Positions 9,201-14,600 of a DNA stretch of 18,899 nucleotides are shown piece after piece (position 1 is the first letter of the stretch; every line of letters begins with the position of its first letter). Location of the stretch: the NCBI GenBank assembly GCA_016291475.1, contig JAEEXJ010000067.1, positions 1 to 18,899 on the forward strand, written 5' to 3'. This DNA comes from Lachnospiraceae bacterium (lineage in GTDB: Bacteria; Bacillota_A; Clostridia; Lachnospirales; Lachnospiraceae). The position numbers and the translations under genes were made by a program. Below the pieces are notes generated by a model. The model had not been told where the DNA came from. It ran no database searches and saw only the letters and a program-made list of their open reading frames with translations.

Positions 9201-9681
9201 TAAGATCCGTCAGTTTACCCTTAAGCACTCCCCTCCCCAGGGAACAATCGATCAGTTCATCCAATCCGTCCGGTGAGATGCCGTACTGCATAAATTCCGA
9301 AAGAGCGCTCTTAACCTCTGCGATATAACCTGCTGACTGCAGACGGGAGCCCAGAACCGGAAGATCCTTTTCGTGAGCTGCGGCTATCTTCTGTAAGATA
9401 AGACTCATGCCCATGTCATCCAGAACGGGGATTTCTTCCTGACCTGTCTCTTCCAGTATTCTGTGGGAGAATCTTCCGAATCCGAAAACATCGATATTGA
9501 GGATTCCTTTATCCGGACTCAAGGAAACAAGCGCCTTCTGTGCAGACATGGCGGCCTGATCCGGGACGATGAAAAAGAAATTACGGTCTCTTTCCTCCCC
9601 GGCCCTTCTTATGACCTCTTCATATACGGTTCTGCTCTTGCCGGATCCGGAAGGTCCGGTTATCAGTCTGAGTAAGCTCAT
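6277..9681 (-). CDS. addB: ATP-dependent helicase/nuclease subunit B (AddB/RexB-like, Fe-S type)
   Basis: AddB is the partner of AddA: it carries the second nuclease domain and, in characterised homologues, helps recognise Chi sites. From the ATG at 9681 the protein has 1134 residues, normal for the family. It begins with a Walker A motif GPSGSGKS (9-16). Near the C-terminus is a RecB-type nuclease with GIIDRVD and VDYKSGD (about 930). The four cysteines of the AddB iron-sulfur cluster are all present: C778 in GCPYRYF, and C1085, C1088 and C1094 in CTYCPFAGAC. This is the same arrangement as in Bacillus subtilis AddB. An ATG at 9696 would add five residues, but GGAG with a seven-base spacer fits 9681. 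The gene opens the addB-addA operon and has an extended -10 promoter upstream. Confidence 0.96.
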   Translation of the reverse strand: MSLLRLITGPSGSGKSRTVYEEVIRRAGEERDRNFFFIVPDQAAMSAQKALVSLSPDKGILNIDVFGFGRFSHRILEETGQEEIPVLDDMGMSLILQKIAAAHEKDLPVLGSRLQSAGYIAEVKSALSEFMQYGISPDGLDELIDCSLGRGVLKGKLTDLKTIYNLFEDYISGHYVTREQKLDILCSAIPVSSILPDSVIVFDGFTGFTPVQMKVISALMGRCSEMIVTLECSSDEDVRTAAGEEELFYLSHKCASELLRIAAENGMDIAEPSMCDRRLPDNDLSYIEKNIFRKKKSGMLSSYSHSVHISEMTDPAREAHYIGVKLRELLEKKAYAYRDIAIVCGDINAYAPYFEREFSLMKIPYFLDFTGGIRLDYLAETVQAYIDIFVNDYSQDCIVRFLKGGLSGIDPYEIDLIDNYIRQTGIRGYSAWHKPFTRKVYAHRKEENYLTRINEIREKIISITSVFEGGDTRVKAAGSAGAYVQSLYKALVKLDAPEKLRSLKREFEEKGDIERSKEFGSIWKMFVDLFDKIYLLTGDEEVKLDTFSEMIKAGIGEMRLASLPKNVDRVLIGDIGRTRLENVRVLFIAGVNDGNIPASTSGKGIISDLDREFLSEKGIELSPTPRRQMYIQRQYLYMNICKPSDELYMSYCRVKTDGKSARPSYLIPLIRKLLPYTAQVSVPEDENVVRRVATKEDALQILSMLMRDYADIGAEYEKTGETFALFSALGDESGSRSLLKSSVYKKYLDLPLSPEAAGKLYPGDLFGSVSSLETYAGCPYRYFLSFGLHLVPTSEAEIQTSDRGALAHDILKMFTDKLRSDGREWVSFSDEYAEEVIPVLAGEAVSKSGMDIYHDSARNEYNIRRLSRLVINSVRIIRDQLSAGSFRPVQAEKPFSMDIDLGGGRNLHMTGIIDRVDTAPGADGTYIQIVDYKSGDRDIDLSMLTDGRQIQLPLYMYREKENTGGIPASMLYFHIQDPLLNIDSQDGIEKAAEELLKKMRSKGEVLGEEEALKLLDRVFDGMPASASSKYINVKLKKDGDFDSYSKVLPKDVMNMVIDEAVNVAKSEACEILSGKISVDPYKSSCTYCPFAGACGMDKKIPGYKTKSDKKEKRGEVIEKLRTKYNEEGGSEDGI
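6295..6302 (-). promoter_or_regulatory. Ribosome binding site that fixes the addA start
   Basis: The minus strand reads AAGGAGGT, with seven bases between it and the ATG at 6287. It lies inside the last codons of addB. It would fall inside the coding sequence if the ATG at 6308 were used, so it favours the shorter reading. Confidence 0.8.
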
Positions 9682-9719
9682 TTTGATTCTCCGCATCCTA
9701 ATTACATACTTGCAGTACC

Positions 9720-9728
9720 ATTATAACA
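9720..9728 (-). promoter_or_regulatory. Extended -10 promoter for addB-addA
   Basis: The minus strand reads TGTTATAAT, a perfect extended -10 (TGnTATAAT), placing the transcript start about 30 bases before the addB ATG. There is no good -35. A perfect A5T5 palindrome (GAAAAATTTTTC, 9738-9749) lies in the upstream region and may help binding as an AT-rich element. Confidence 0.6.
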
Positions 9729-9801
9729 AAAGGCATGGAAAAATTTTTCTCATAATCTAAGATTTTGGGGAGTTTTTGGATCTTTCAAGAGGCCAAAAAC
9801 G

Positions 9802-9837
9802 CAAAAACCGGGAACAGGTATTTAACCCGTTCCCGGT
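9802..9837 (-). terminator. Rho-independent terminator after the gpx-flavodoxin operon
   Basis: A nine-base perfect stem, ACCGGGAAC (9807-9815) with GTTCCCGGT (9829-9837), is followed on the minus strand by TTTTTGCGTTTTT. An inner GGT/ACC pairing (9817-9819 with 9825-9827) can extend it. It ends the transcript coming from the peroxidase, flavodoxin and DUF3990 remnant, just before the addB promoter region. Bases 9697-9862 hold this terminator and the addB promoter and nothing else that I can see. Confidence 0.8.
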
Positions 9838-9862
9838 CATATAAAGTACTTTGTTATTTGTT

Positions 9863-10019
9863 TTAATTCAGGATACCGTCAAGCTCCTTTGCAAATTCTT
9901 CCCGAAAAGCATCCTGTGTATACTGCGGTCCGATGATCACATCCGAAATCGGCATTTTTCCTACCGTAGTGAATATCCGGTTTGTCGATCACTCTGTCAC
10001 TTGTATGATATAGGATCAT
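9863..10019 (-). pseudogene. Decayed DUF3990 gene (internal deletion and frame change)
   Basis: From the ATG at 10019, preceded by AAAGGTG with five bases of spacing, the minus strand encodes MILYHTSDRVIDKPD followed by IHYGRKNADFG. This is the conserved N-terminus of DUF3990 proteins, which continue with a GQGFYLT-like segment. Here the frame turns into unrelated residues and stops at 9879 after 46 residues. Another frame over the same stretch reads MPISDVIIGPQYTQDAF and ends at 9863; it resembles the C-terminal IGPxYTQ segment I recall from this family. The middle, which would be roughly 100 residues, is missing. The simplest reading is an internal deletion that joined the two ends out of frame. 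DUF3990 proteins have no well-established function; some occur in toxin-like or mobile contexts. The family match is from memory, so moderate confidence. Confidence 0.6.
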
Positions 10020-10039
10020 TCCGTCACCTTTAAAAGAGT

Positions 10040-10477
10040 TTAAAGTTCTGATTGATCATGTACCAGCTTGGCATCTACGGATACCGCATTGTTAAGTGAA
10101 GGGGATAATTTCTCGGCGGTCTTACCGATCCCGCTTCCACCGGATGTAGCAAATGCGTGTACGGTCTTTCCTGCCCAGTCATATCCCTTGGCAAATGTAT
10201 GGATCACTCTGGGGGCCTGTCCGTACCAGATCGGGAATCCGATATATACGGTATCATATTTTTCAAAACCATCAATCTTTCCCTCCACGGGAACATCCTT
10301 ACCACCGATCTGCTCGCGGTTGCATCTTGAGATGGGATTAAGATAATTGATATCGGCTTTTGTATAAGGCTCCTTGGGAACGATTTCAAAAACATCCGCT
10401 CCGATCCTTGCGGCAAATTCTTTGGCAACCTTTGCGGTATTACCCTCCGCACTGAAATAAGCAACTAATGATGACAT
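10040..10477 (-). CDS. Flavodoxin family protein, C-terminus slightly short
   Basis: This is a small FMN-binding electron carrier of the flavodoxin family, 145 residues from the ATG at 10477. The N-terminus SLVAYFSAEGNTAKVA holds the strand and phosphate-binding loop. GFPIWYGQAPR (about 80-90) and FATSGGSGIGKT are the isoalloxazine-contacting loops typical of clostridial flavodoxins. A longer open frame to 10570 exists, but a perfect AGGAGG five bases before 10477 fixes the start. It begins 13 bases after the glutathione peroxidase stop and so is in that operon; the pair suggests a redox-stress role. The protein ends at KLVHDQSEL, where family members usually run on for roughly 10-20 more residues. 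After the TAA the frame continues for seven codons (TLLKVTE) to a TGA that would overlap the next gene's ATG, so the TAA may be a recent nonsense mutation. Confidence 0.88.
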   Translation of the reverse strand: MSSLVAYFSAEGNTAKVAKEFAARIGADVFEIVPKEPYTKADINYLNPISRCNREQIGGKDVPVEGKIDGFEKYDTVYIGFPIWYGQAPRVIHTFAKGYDWAGKTVHAFATSGGSGIGKTAEKLSPSLNNAVSVDAKLVHDQSEL

Positions 10478-10490
10478 AATAACCTCCTGA

Positions 10491-11030
10491 TCACAGCAAT
10501 GTCTTGATACACTCTTCAATCTTACAGATGTCGGCAGTGGGCTCAAAACGTGCAACCACATTTCCTTCACGGTCTACAACAAATTTAGTGAAATTCCACT
10601 TTATATCGGGTTTCTTAGCCCAATCGGGATCTGCCTCCGAGAACATCTTCTCAAGAAGAGATTTGTACTCATGCTCTTCAAAGCCCTCAAAACCTTTTTG
10701 TGACTTGAGATAAGTATACAGAGGAAGCTCGTTTGCTCCGTTTACATCGGACTTCTTCATCTGAGGGAATGTAGTATTGTAATTAAGTGTGCAGAACTCA
10801 TGAATCTCCTCGTCGGTTCCGGGAGCCTGAGCACCGAACTGGTTGCAGGGGATATCGAGGATCTCAAGTCCCTTTTCATGATAATCCCTGTACAGTCTCT
10901 CAAGAGGCTCATACTGAGGAGTAAATCCGCATCCCGTTGCGGTATTTACGATAAGTATAACCTTACCTTTAAAGTCCGACAATCCTAACTTTTCACCTTT
11001 TCCTGTAGTCACTTCGTAATCATAGATCAT
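10491..11030 (-). CDS. Glutathione peroxidase family thiol peroxidase
   Basis: The protein has 179 residues. Its catalytic tetrad matches the GPx family: C34 in NTATGCGFT, Q68 in NQFGAQ, and W145-N146 in KWNFTKF. It carries Cys in place of selenocysteine. A further C80 in EEIHEFC lies at the resolving-cysteine position of two-cysteine family members, which use thioredoxin rather than glutathione to reduce hydroperoxides; clostridia often lack glutathione, so this is the likely mode. The enzyme should be cytoplasmic, as no signal sequence is visible. The ATG at 11030 follows AAAGGAG with about ten bases of spacing. It is the first gene of an operon with the flavodoxin and is read from a near-consensus promoter carrying a palindrome over the start site, so it is probably induced by a thiol- or peroxide-related signal. 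Confidence 0.95.
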   Translation of the reverse strand: MIYDYEVTTGKGEKLGLSDFKGKVILIVNTATGCGFTPQYEPLERLYRDYHEKGLEILDIPCNQFGAQAPGTDEEIHEFCTLNYNTTFPQMKKSDVNGANELPLYTYLKSQKGFEGFEEHEYKSLLEKMFSEADPDWAKKPDIKWNFTKFVVDREGNVVARFEPTADICKIEECIKTLL

Positions 11031-11065
11031 AATCTGTATTCTCCTTTACAAAGCATGTGTACATT

Positions 11066-11081
11066 TACTTGTGCGCAAGTA
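11066..11081. promoter_or_regulatory. Palindromic operator-like site over the gpx transcription start
   Basis: The minus strand reads TACTTGCGCACAAGTA: six-base arms TACTTG/CAAGTA around a four-base centre. It overlaps the end of the -10 box and covers the expected start of transcription, which is where a repressor would bind. The TACT-N8-AGTA form is close to the TACT-N7-AGTA sites of HxlR/DUF24 regulators such as YodB, and MarR proteins also bind sites of this type. It does not resemble a PerR box. The cognate regulator is not in this window. Confidence 0.55.
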
Positions 11082-11106
11082 TATATTGTAAAATGTAATG
11101 TGTCAA
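11078..11106 (-). promoter_or_regulatory. Near-consensus sigma-A promoter of the gpx-flavodoxin operon
   Basis: On the minus strand a perfect TTGACA (11101-11106) is separated by exactly 17 bases from TATACT (11078-11083). Transcription should start near 11071, giving a leader of about 40 bases. Such a strong promoter with an overlapping palindrome suggests repression in the absence of stress. Confidence 0.85.
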
Positions 11107-11155
11107 GTTCAATATCTATCCCTGTGAGGATCCGGGGGCAAAAAATGTCAATTCA

Positions 11156-11164
11156 TGGTATAAT
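11156..11164 (+). promoter_or_regulatory. Extended -10 promoter of ktrBA
   Basis: The plus strand reads TGGTATAAT, a perfect extended -10. No good -35 is present. The start would lie near 11171, only about 20 bases before ktrB, which leaves no room for a c-di-AMP riboswitch of the kind found before some potassium uptake genes. Confidence 0.6.
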
Positions 11165-11191
11165 TACGGCAGTTTTATCTAAACGGAGAAT

Positions 11192-12562
11192 ATGATCTTG
11201 AAATTCAAAAAACTAAAACCGGTTCATTACATCCCTGCCAGTTTCCTTCTTGCCATAATCGTGGGAACAATTCTCTTAATGTTACCCATATCGAGTGCAT
11301 CCGGAACTGTGACGGATTTTCTGACCGCTCTTTTCACCGCCACAACGTCCGTTTGCGTAACCGGACTTGTAGTCGTTGACACATACGCCCACTGGAGCTT
11401 TTTCGGACAGCTCGTCATTCTGATCCTGATCCAGATAGGAGGTCTCGGAGTTGTTGCGGTAGGTTCCATGATCATGGTCATGACAAAGCGAAAGCTTTTC
11501 CTTTCCAATCGTATGCTTCTAGGAGATTCCCTTAATATCGACGGAAAAAAGGGACTGGTACATTTCCTTAAAAGAATGTTCCGCGGAGTTATCATCATGG
11601 AAGCATCCGGAATTATCCTCTACTCAATAAAACTCATTCCTATGCTCGGATTCTTCAAAGGGCTGTGGGCTTCCATATTCCAATCAATCTCCGCATTCTG
11701 TAATGCCGGCATGGATGTCATCGGTCCAAGCAGCATGATAGATCTTCGTGATTCAAATCTTCTTATGATAACGACTATGGCCCTTATCATACTCGGGGGT
11801 ATAGGATTCGTTGTATGGTTTGATGTGATCGACGGAATCAGGAATATGATCACCTATAAATACGGTCTGCGCAAAGGATGGTCACGCCTTCCCGAGCACA
11901 CCAAGGTTGTTCTGATAATGACAGCCTTTCTGATACTCTTCGGCAGTATCTGCGTCTTCGCCGCAGAATACAACAATCCGGATACCATCGGACTGATGAA
12001 TCTCGGCGATAAAATAATGAACAGCTTATTCCAGTCAGTCACTTACAGGACGGCGGGATTTGCATCCGTTCCTCAGGATCAGTTGACTGAAATATCCTGC
12101 ATAACCGGATACATCCTGATGTTCATCGGCGGATCCCCAATAGGAACCGCGGGCGGTATCAAGACCATGACTGCATTTCTCTTTTTTATAAATGCGTTTT
12201 CTTATATAAACGGGAAGTCGGAGAATGTTGTTTTCCATAAAAGAGTTCCGGAAGAACTCATGAAAAAATCCGCTGCGATAATCTTCTTCAGTCTGACTGC
12301 CATATTTATAATGGATCTTCTCCTCATGTCAAGAGGAGGCATAACTCATACGGATTCTCTCTATGAGGTTATCAGTGCACTCGGTACCGTAGGTCTTTCA
12401 AGAGGACTTACTCCAAACCTTGACAGCATCGGGAGGATAATAATCATATTATCAATGTATCTCGGAAGGATCGGTCCTATTTCAATGGCCATATTCCTTG
12501 CCAAGGGAAATAACTCAGAGAATTCGATCACACACGCAAACGGTAAGTTTTACGTCGGTTAG
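11192..12562 (+). CDS. ktrB: TrkH/KtrB-family potassium uptake channel subunit
   Basis: KtrB is the membrane subunit of the Ktr potassium (sodium-coupled) uptake system. The 456-residue length and the four pore-loop repeats are those of KtrB-type proteins: TSVCVTGL (about 52-59), SAFCNAG (about 167-173), TYRTAGF (about 283-289) and SALGTVGLS (about 394-402). Each repeat has its conserved filter glycine. Hydrophobic helices surround each loop. The gating loop region after the third repeat contains GGSPIGTAGGIKT, also typical. The start is uncertain: a GGAG lies only three bases before this ATG but nine bases before a TTG two codons later (11198), which would give 454 residues starting KFKKLKP. 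The next gene, encoding the regulatory subunit, begins 11 bases after the stop. Confidence 0.94.
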   Translation: MILKFKKLKPVHYIPASFLLAIIVGTILLMLPISSASGTVTDFLTALFTATTSVCVTGLVVVDTYAHWSFFGQLVILILIQIGGLGVVAVGSMIMVMTKRKLFLSNRMLLGDSLNIDGKKGLVHFLKRMFRGVIIMEASGIILYSIKLIPMLGFFKGLWASIFQSISAFCNAGMDVIGPSSMIDLRDSNLLMITTMALIILGGIGFVVWFDVIDGIRNMITYKYGLRKGWSRLPEHTKVVLIMTAFLILFGSICVFAAEYNNPDTIGLMNLGDKIMNSLFQSVTYRTAGFASVPQDQLTEISCITGYILMFIGGSPIGTAGGIKTMTAFLFFINAFSYINGKSENVVFHKRVPEELMKKSAAIIFFSLTAIFIMDLLLMSRGGITHTDSLYEVISALGTVGLSRGLTPNLDSIGRIIIILSMYLGRIGPISMAIFLAKGNNSENSITHANGKFYVG

Positions 12563-12573
12563 GAGGCATATAT

Positions 12574-13218
12574 ATGAAAAAATCGGTTGCAATCCTGGGT
12601 CTTGGAAAATACGGAAAAAGTCTTTCGGCGAATCTGTACCGTATGGGTGCGGATGTGCTCGCGGTAGACTGTAACATGAAACTTATAGAAGAAATTTCGG
12701 ATAAATGCACATCGGCGGTCTGCGCCAATCTTGCCAATGAAGAAGAAGTAAACGCTCTGGGCCTTAAGAATATGGATATCGTAGTCACTGCAATGGGTGG
12801 CGACCTTGCCGCATCGATCCTGTGCGTCACTGTCGCCAAAGAGCAGGGTGTTCCGATAGTAATATCCAAAGCATCCTCGGACAGAATGGCGTCAATCCTC
12901 AAGAAAGTCGGTGCGGATAAAGTTATAGACCCGGAAGGTGAAGGCGGAGCTCGTTCTGCCAGAATAATGGTCTCCTCTATTTTTAAGGATTTCTACGAGC
13001 TCGATGAGAATATGTATATGATAGAAATGGCTCCGCGACCCGAGTGGATAGGCAAAGATCTTATCGAACTGAATCTCAGAGGAAATATGGGACTGAATAT
13101 CGTCGCTGTACGTTCCAAGGGCAAGCCGTTTCGTTTTGTCAATCCGAAATCAGTTTTTACCAAAGATGACGTACTGCTGATAGTAACGGAAAAGGGAAAT
13201 AAAAAACTAAAGCTGTAA
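12574..13218 (+). CDS. ktrA: TrkA/KtrA-family potassium channel regulatory subunit (RCK protein)
   Basis: KtrA is the cytoplasmic gating ring of the Ktr system. It is 214 residues long, a single RCK unit. The RCK_N Rossmann fold opens with GLGKYG (9-14, the GxGxxG nucleotide loop) and has D32 at the end of the second strand, where the adenosine ribose of ATP/ADP or NAD binds. The RCK_C domain (about 135-214) is the part that binds c-di-AMP in many Firmicutes. AGGAGG at 12561-12566 overlaps the ktrB stop codon and is seven bases from the ATG, so both subunits are made from one message. One KtrA octamer serves a KtrB dimer in studied systems. Confidence 0.94.
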   Translation: MKKSVAILGLGKYGKSLSANLYRMGADVLAVDCNMKLIEEISDKCTSAVCANLANEEEVNALGLKNMDIVVTAMGGDLAASILCVTVAKEQGVPIVISKASSDRMASILKKVGADKVIDPEGEGGARSARIMVSSIFKDFYELDENMYMIEMAPRPEWIGKDLIELNLRGNMGLNIVAVRSKGKPFRFVNPKSVFTKDDVLLIVTEKGNKKLKL

Positions 13219-13232
13219 TAAAATGCTTTTTT
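13209..13232. terminator. Weak bidirectional terminator between ktrA and pssA
   Basis: AAAGC (13209-13213) and GCTTT (13225-13229) form a five-base stem. Plus-strand reading is followed by TTT, and minus-strand reading by AGTTTTTT. The two genes converge with only 16 bases between stop codons, so this is the only space available for termination. The stem is short and may be inefficient. Confidence 0.35.
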
Positions 13233-13234
13233 GC

Positions 13235-13876
13235 TTATACAATATCCCATCCCATGAATAATACGCTCAGCAGTTCGGTTAATCCTACAATGATCAGGCA
13301 GATCTTGCCTACAATATTGGGCTTCCTGATCTCTACGGGAGATATGAATCCTATTCCGACTACAACGAGCATCAATACATATCCTGCAGTTCCTCTGATC
13401 CCGAATTTATTCTGAACAAGATATGCAAGGGGCAGGAGAACTGCAATGGTCGTAACGGGTACACCGTTATAATACTTTCTTTTCTCTGTAGTTGCTTTCT
13501 GCCTGTCCTCTTCACTTACATTAAAATACGCAAGTCTGATCAATGCTGCCAATGTATATAATGCAGATACAAATGCAGCAACTAATGTCCGGCCGGTTAT
13601 CATGAATACAAAAATGGCAGGCATCACCCCAAAACTTATCAGATCACAGAGCGAATCAATCTGTATTCCGAATCTCTTCTCTGCATCGGTCCTGGTTCTG
13701 GTCGAAGCAATGCTTCCGTCAAACATATCGCAAATTCCGGCAGCCATCAGCAGAATGACCGAATCGAGATAATTTCCGGCAAAGGACATCAGTATACCTG
13801 CGAATGCAAACAGCATTCCAATATAGGTGAGGATAACGGTGTAGTTATAATAACCGAGAGGTTTCTTCATTTTCAT
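13235..13876 (-). CDS. pssA: CDP-alcohol phosphatidyltransferase, probable phosphatidylserine synthase
   Basis: This is a 213-residue integral membrane enzyme of the CDP-alcohol phosphatidyltransferase family, with about six hydrophobic segments. The catalytic motif D-x2-D-G-x2-A-R-xn-G-x3-D-x3-D is visible at residues 50-78 as D50, D53, G54, A57, G70, D74 and D78, so all four metal-binding aspartates are present. The usual Arg after A57 is Ser (S58), although R60 and R62 are close by. The DSLCDLISFGVMPA context is that of CDP-diacylglycerol-serine O-phosphatidyltransferases, which make phosphatidylserine from CDP-diacylglycerol and serine. A related alcohol acceptor cannot be excluded. GGAG lies ten bases before the ATG at 13876. 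The gene starts 27 bases after the TVP38-family gene and is probably cotranscribed with it. Confidence 0.87.
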   Translation of the reverse strand: MKMKKPLGYYNYTVILTYIGMLFAFAGILMSFAGNYLDSVILLMAAGICDMFDGSIASTRTRTDAEKRFGIQIDSLCDLISFGVMPAIFVFMITGRTLVAAFVSALYTLAALIRLAYFNVSEEDRQKATTEKRKYYNGVPVTTIAVLLPLAYLVQNKFGIRGTAGYVLMLVVVGIGFISPVEIRKPNIVGKICLIIVGLTELLSVLFMGWDIV

Positions 13877-13903
13877 TTATATACTTCTCCAATATTCAGG
13901 TAT

Positions 13904-14497
13904 TTATTTGATCATTCCGAACAGTAACGAATATGCAAGTATGCACCAGGGTTTTCCAAGCAGTATTATCCTGATGAATCTCCTTGAGTTCATTTTTATA
14001 AGTCCGGAAAAATAACACAGAAAATCATCCGGGAAAAGAGGAAGGAGCGTTGCCACAAACAGGAAATTGTCATAGGATTTCTTTTTACAGATACGCTCGG
14101 ACCACTTTTTGTACTGCTTCTCTGAAAACATTGCCAGTACAACATCCATCCCAAGCTTCCTTGCTATAAAATAGGAAGCTATCGAGCCTGCACATATACC
14201 AACATAATTACAGATAAATCCTACGGTCGTCCCAAATGCCATAGCTCCGGCAGCGCACCCCAGATACCCCGGCAGCACCGGTACAACAACCTGAAAAGCC
14301 TGAAAGACAGTCAGCACCAAAGGACCTACGATCCCGAACTCACTTATAAACTTTCTGAAATCCTCAACCGAAGTGATATGCTGTGCGATCATGTATTTAA
14401 GAAAAACCAGCAGGATAAACGCCGTGAGCACCATAGCACAGACCCTGACCAGCTTACCCTTATTGGGACTACATCCTTTTTCGTTCTTTACATCCAT
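13904..14497 (-). CDS. TVP38/TMEM64 (VTT domain) family membrane protein
   Basis: The 197-residue protein has an N-terminal transmembrane helix (about 17-36) followed by a VTT/SNARE-associated domain. Diagnostic parts are the glycine-rich re-entrant segment GYLGCAAGAMAFG, the GSIASYFIARKLG motif and LLPLFPDDFLCYFSGLIKM, the standard LPPFPDD(F/V) signature of clostridial TVP38 proteins. VTT/DedA proteins are considered lipid scramblases or flippases, several linked to undecaprenyl phosphate or phosphatidylethanolamine transport. Its position just ahead of the phosphatidylserine synthase homologue fits a lipid-handling job. GAGG lies eight bases before the ATG. I found no convincing sigma-A promoter in the 100-base gap upstream, which holds the kinase terminator and an inverted repeat. 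Confidence 0.9.
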   Translation of the reverse strand: MDVKNEKGCSPNKGKLVRVCAMVLTAFILLVFLKYMIAQHITSVEDFRKFISEFGIVGPLVLTVFQAFQVVVPVLPGYLGCAAGAMAFGTTVGFICNYVGICAGSIASYFIARKLGMDVVLAMFSEKQYKKWSERICKKKSYDNFLFVATLLPLFPDDFLCYFSGLIKMNSRRFIRIILLGKPWCILAYSLLFGMIK

Positions 14498-14509
14498 CCG
14501 CAGTACCTC

Positions 14510-14533
14510 TTTTCGGACATCTTTGACCGAAAA
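14510..14533. other. Inverted repeat in the leader of the TVP38-pssA operon
   Basis: TTTTCGG (14510-14516) and CCGAAAA (14527-14533) are perfect seven-base arms around a ten-base loop, lying 12 bases before the start codon and abutting the ribosome binding site. It could be an operator or an mRNA hairpin affecting initiation. There is no T-run after it, so it is not a terminator. Confidence 0.3.
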
Positions 14534-14575
14534 TAATCTATCATCCCAAAATTAAAATAGTATTGAAAGATTATT

Positions 14576-14600
14576 AAAAAAGCACGCCCGCAGGCGTGCT
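14576..14600 (-). terminator. Rho-independent terminator after the histidine kinase
   Basis: An eight-base GC-rich stem, AGCACGCC (14581-14588) with GGCGTGCT (14593-14600) and a four-base loop, is followed on the minus strand by six T. The stem starts at the last base of the kinase stop codon. Confidence 0.9.

Noticed and set aside
2400..9681. addAB as a phage defence or novel nuclease system
   Set aside because: All motifs, lengths and the iron-sulfur cysteines are those of ordinary chromosomal AddAB.
10478..10570. N-terminal extension of the flavodoxin to 10570
   Set aside because: It lies inside the glutathione peroxidase gene, the extension has no flavodoxin features, and a perfect AGGAGG precedes the internal ATG at 10477.
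11107..11191. Possible c-di-AMP riboswitch before ktrB
   Set aside because: The only good promoter leaves about 20 bases of leader, too little for any known riboswitch.
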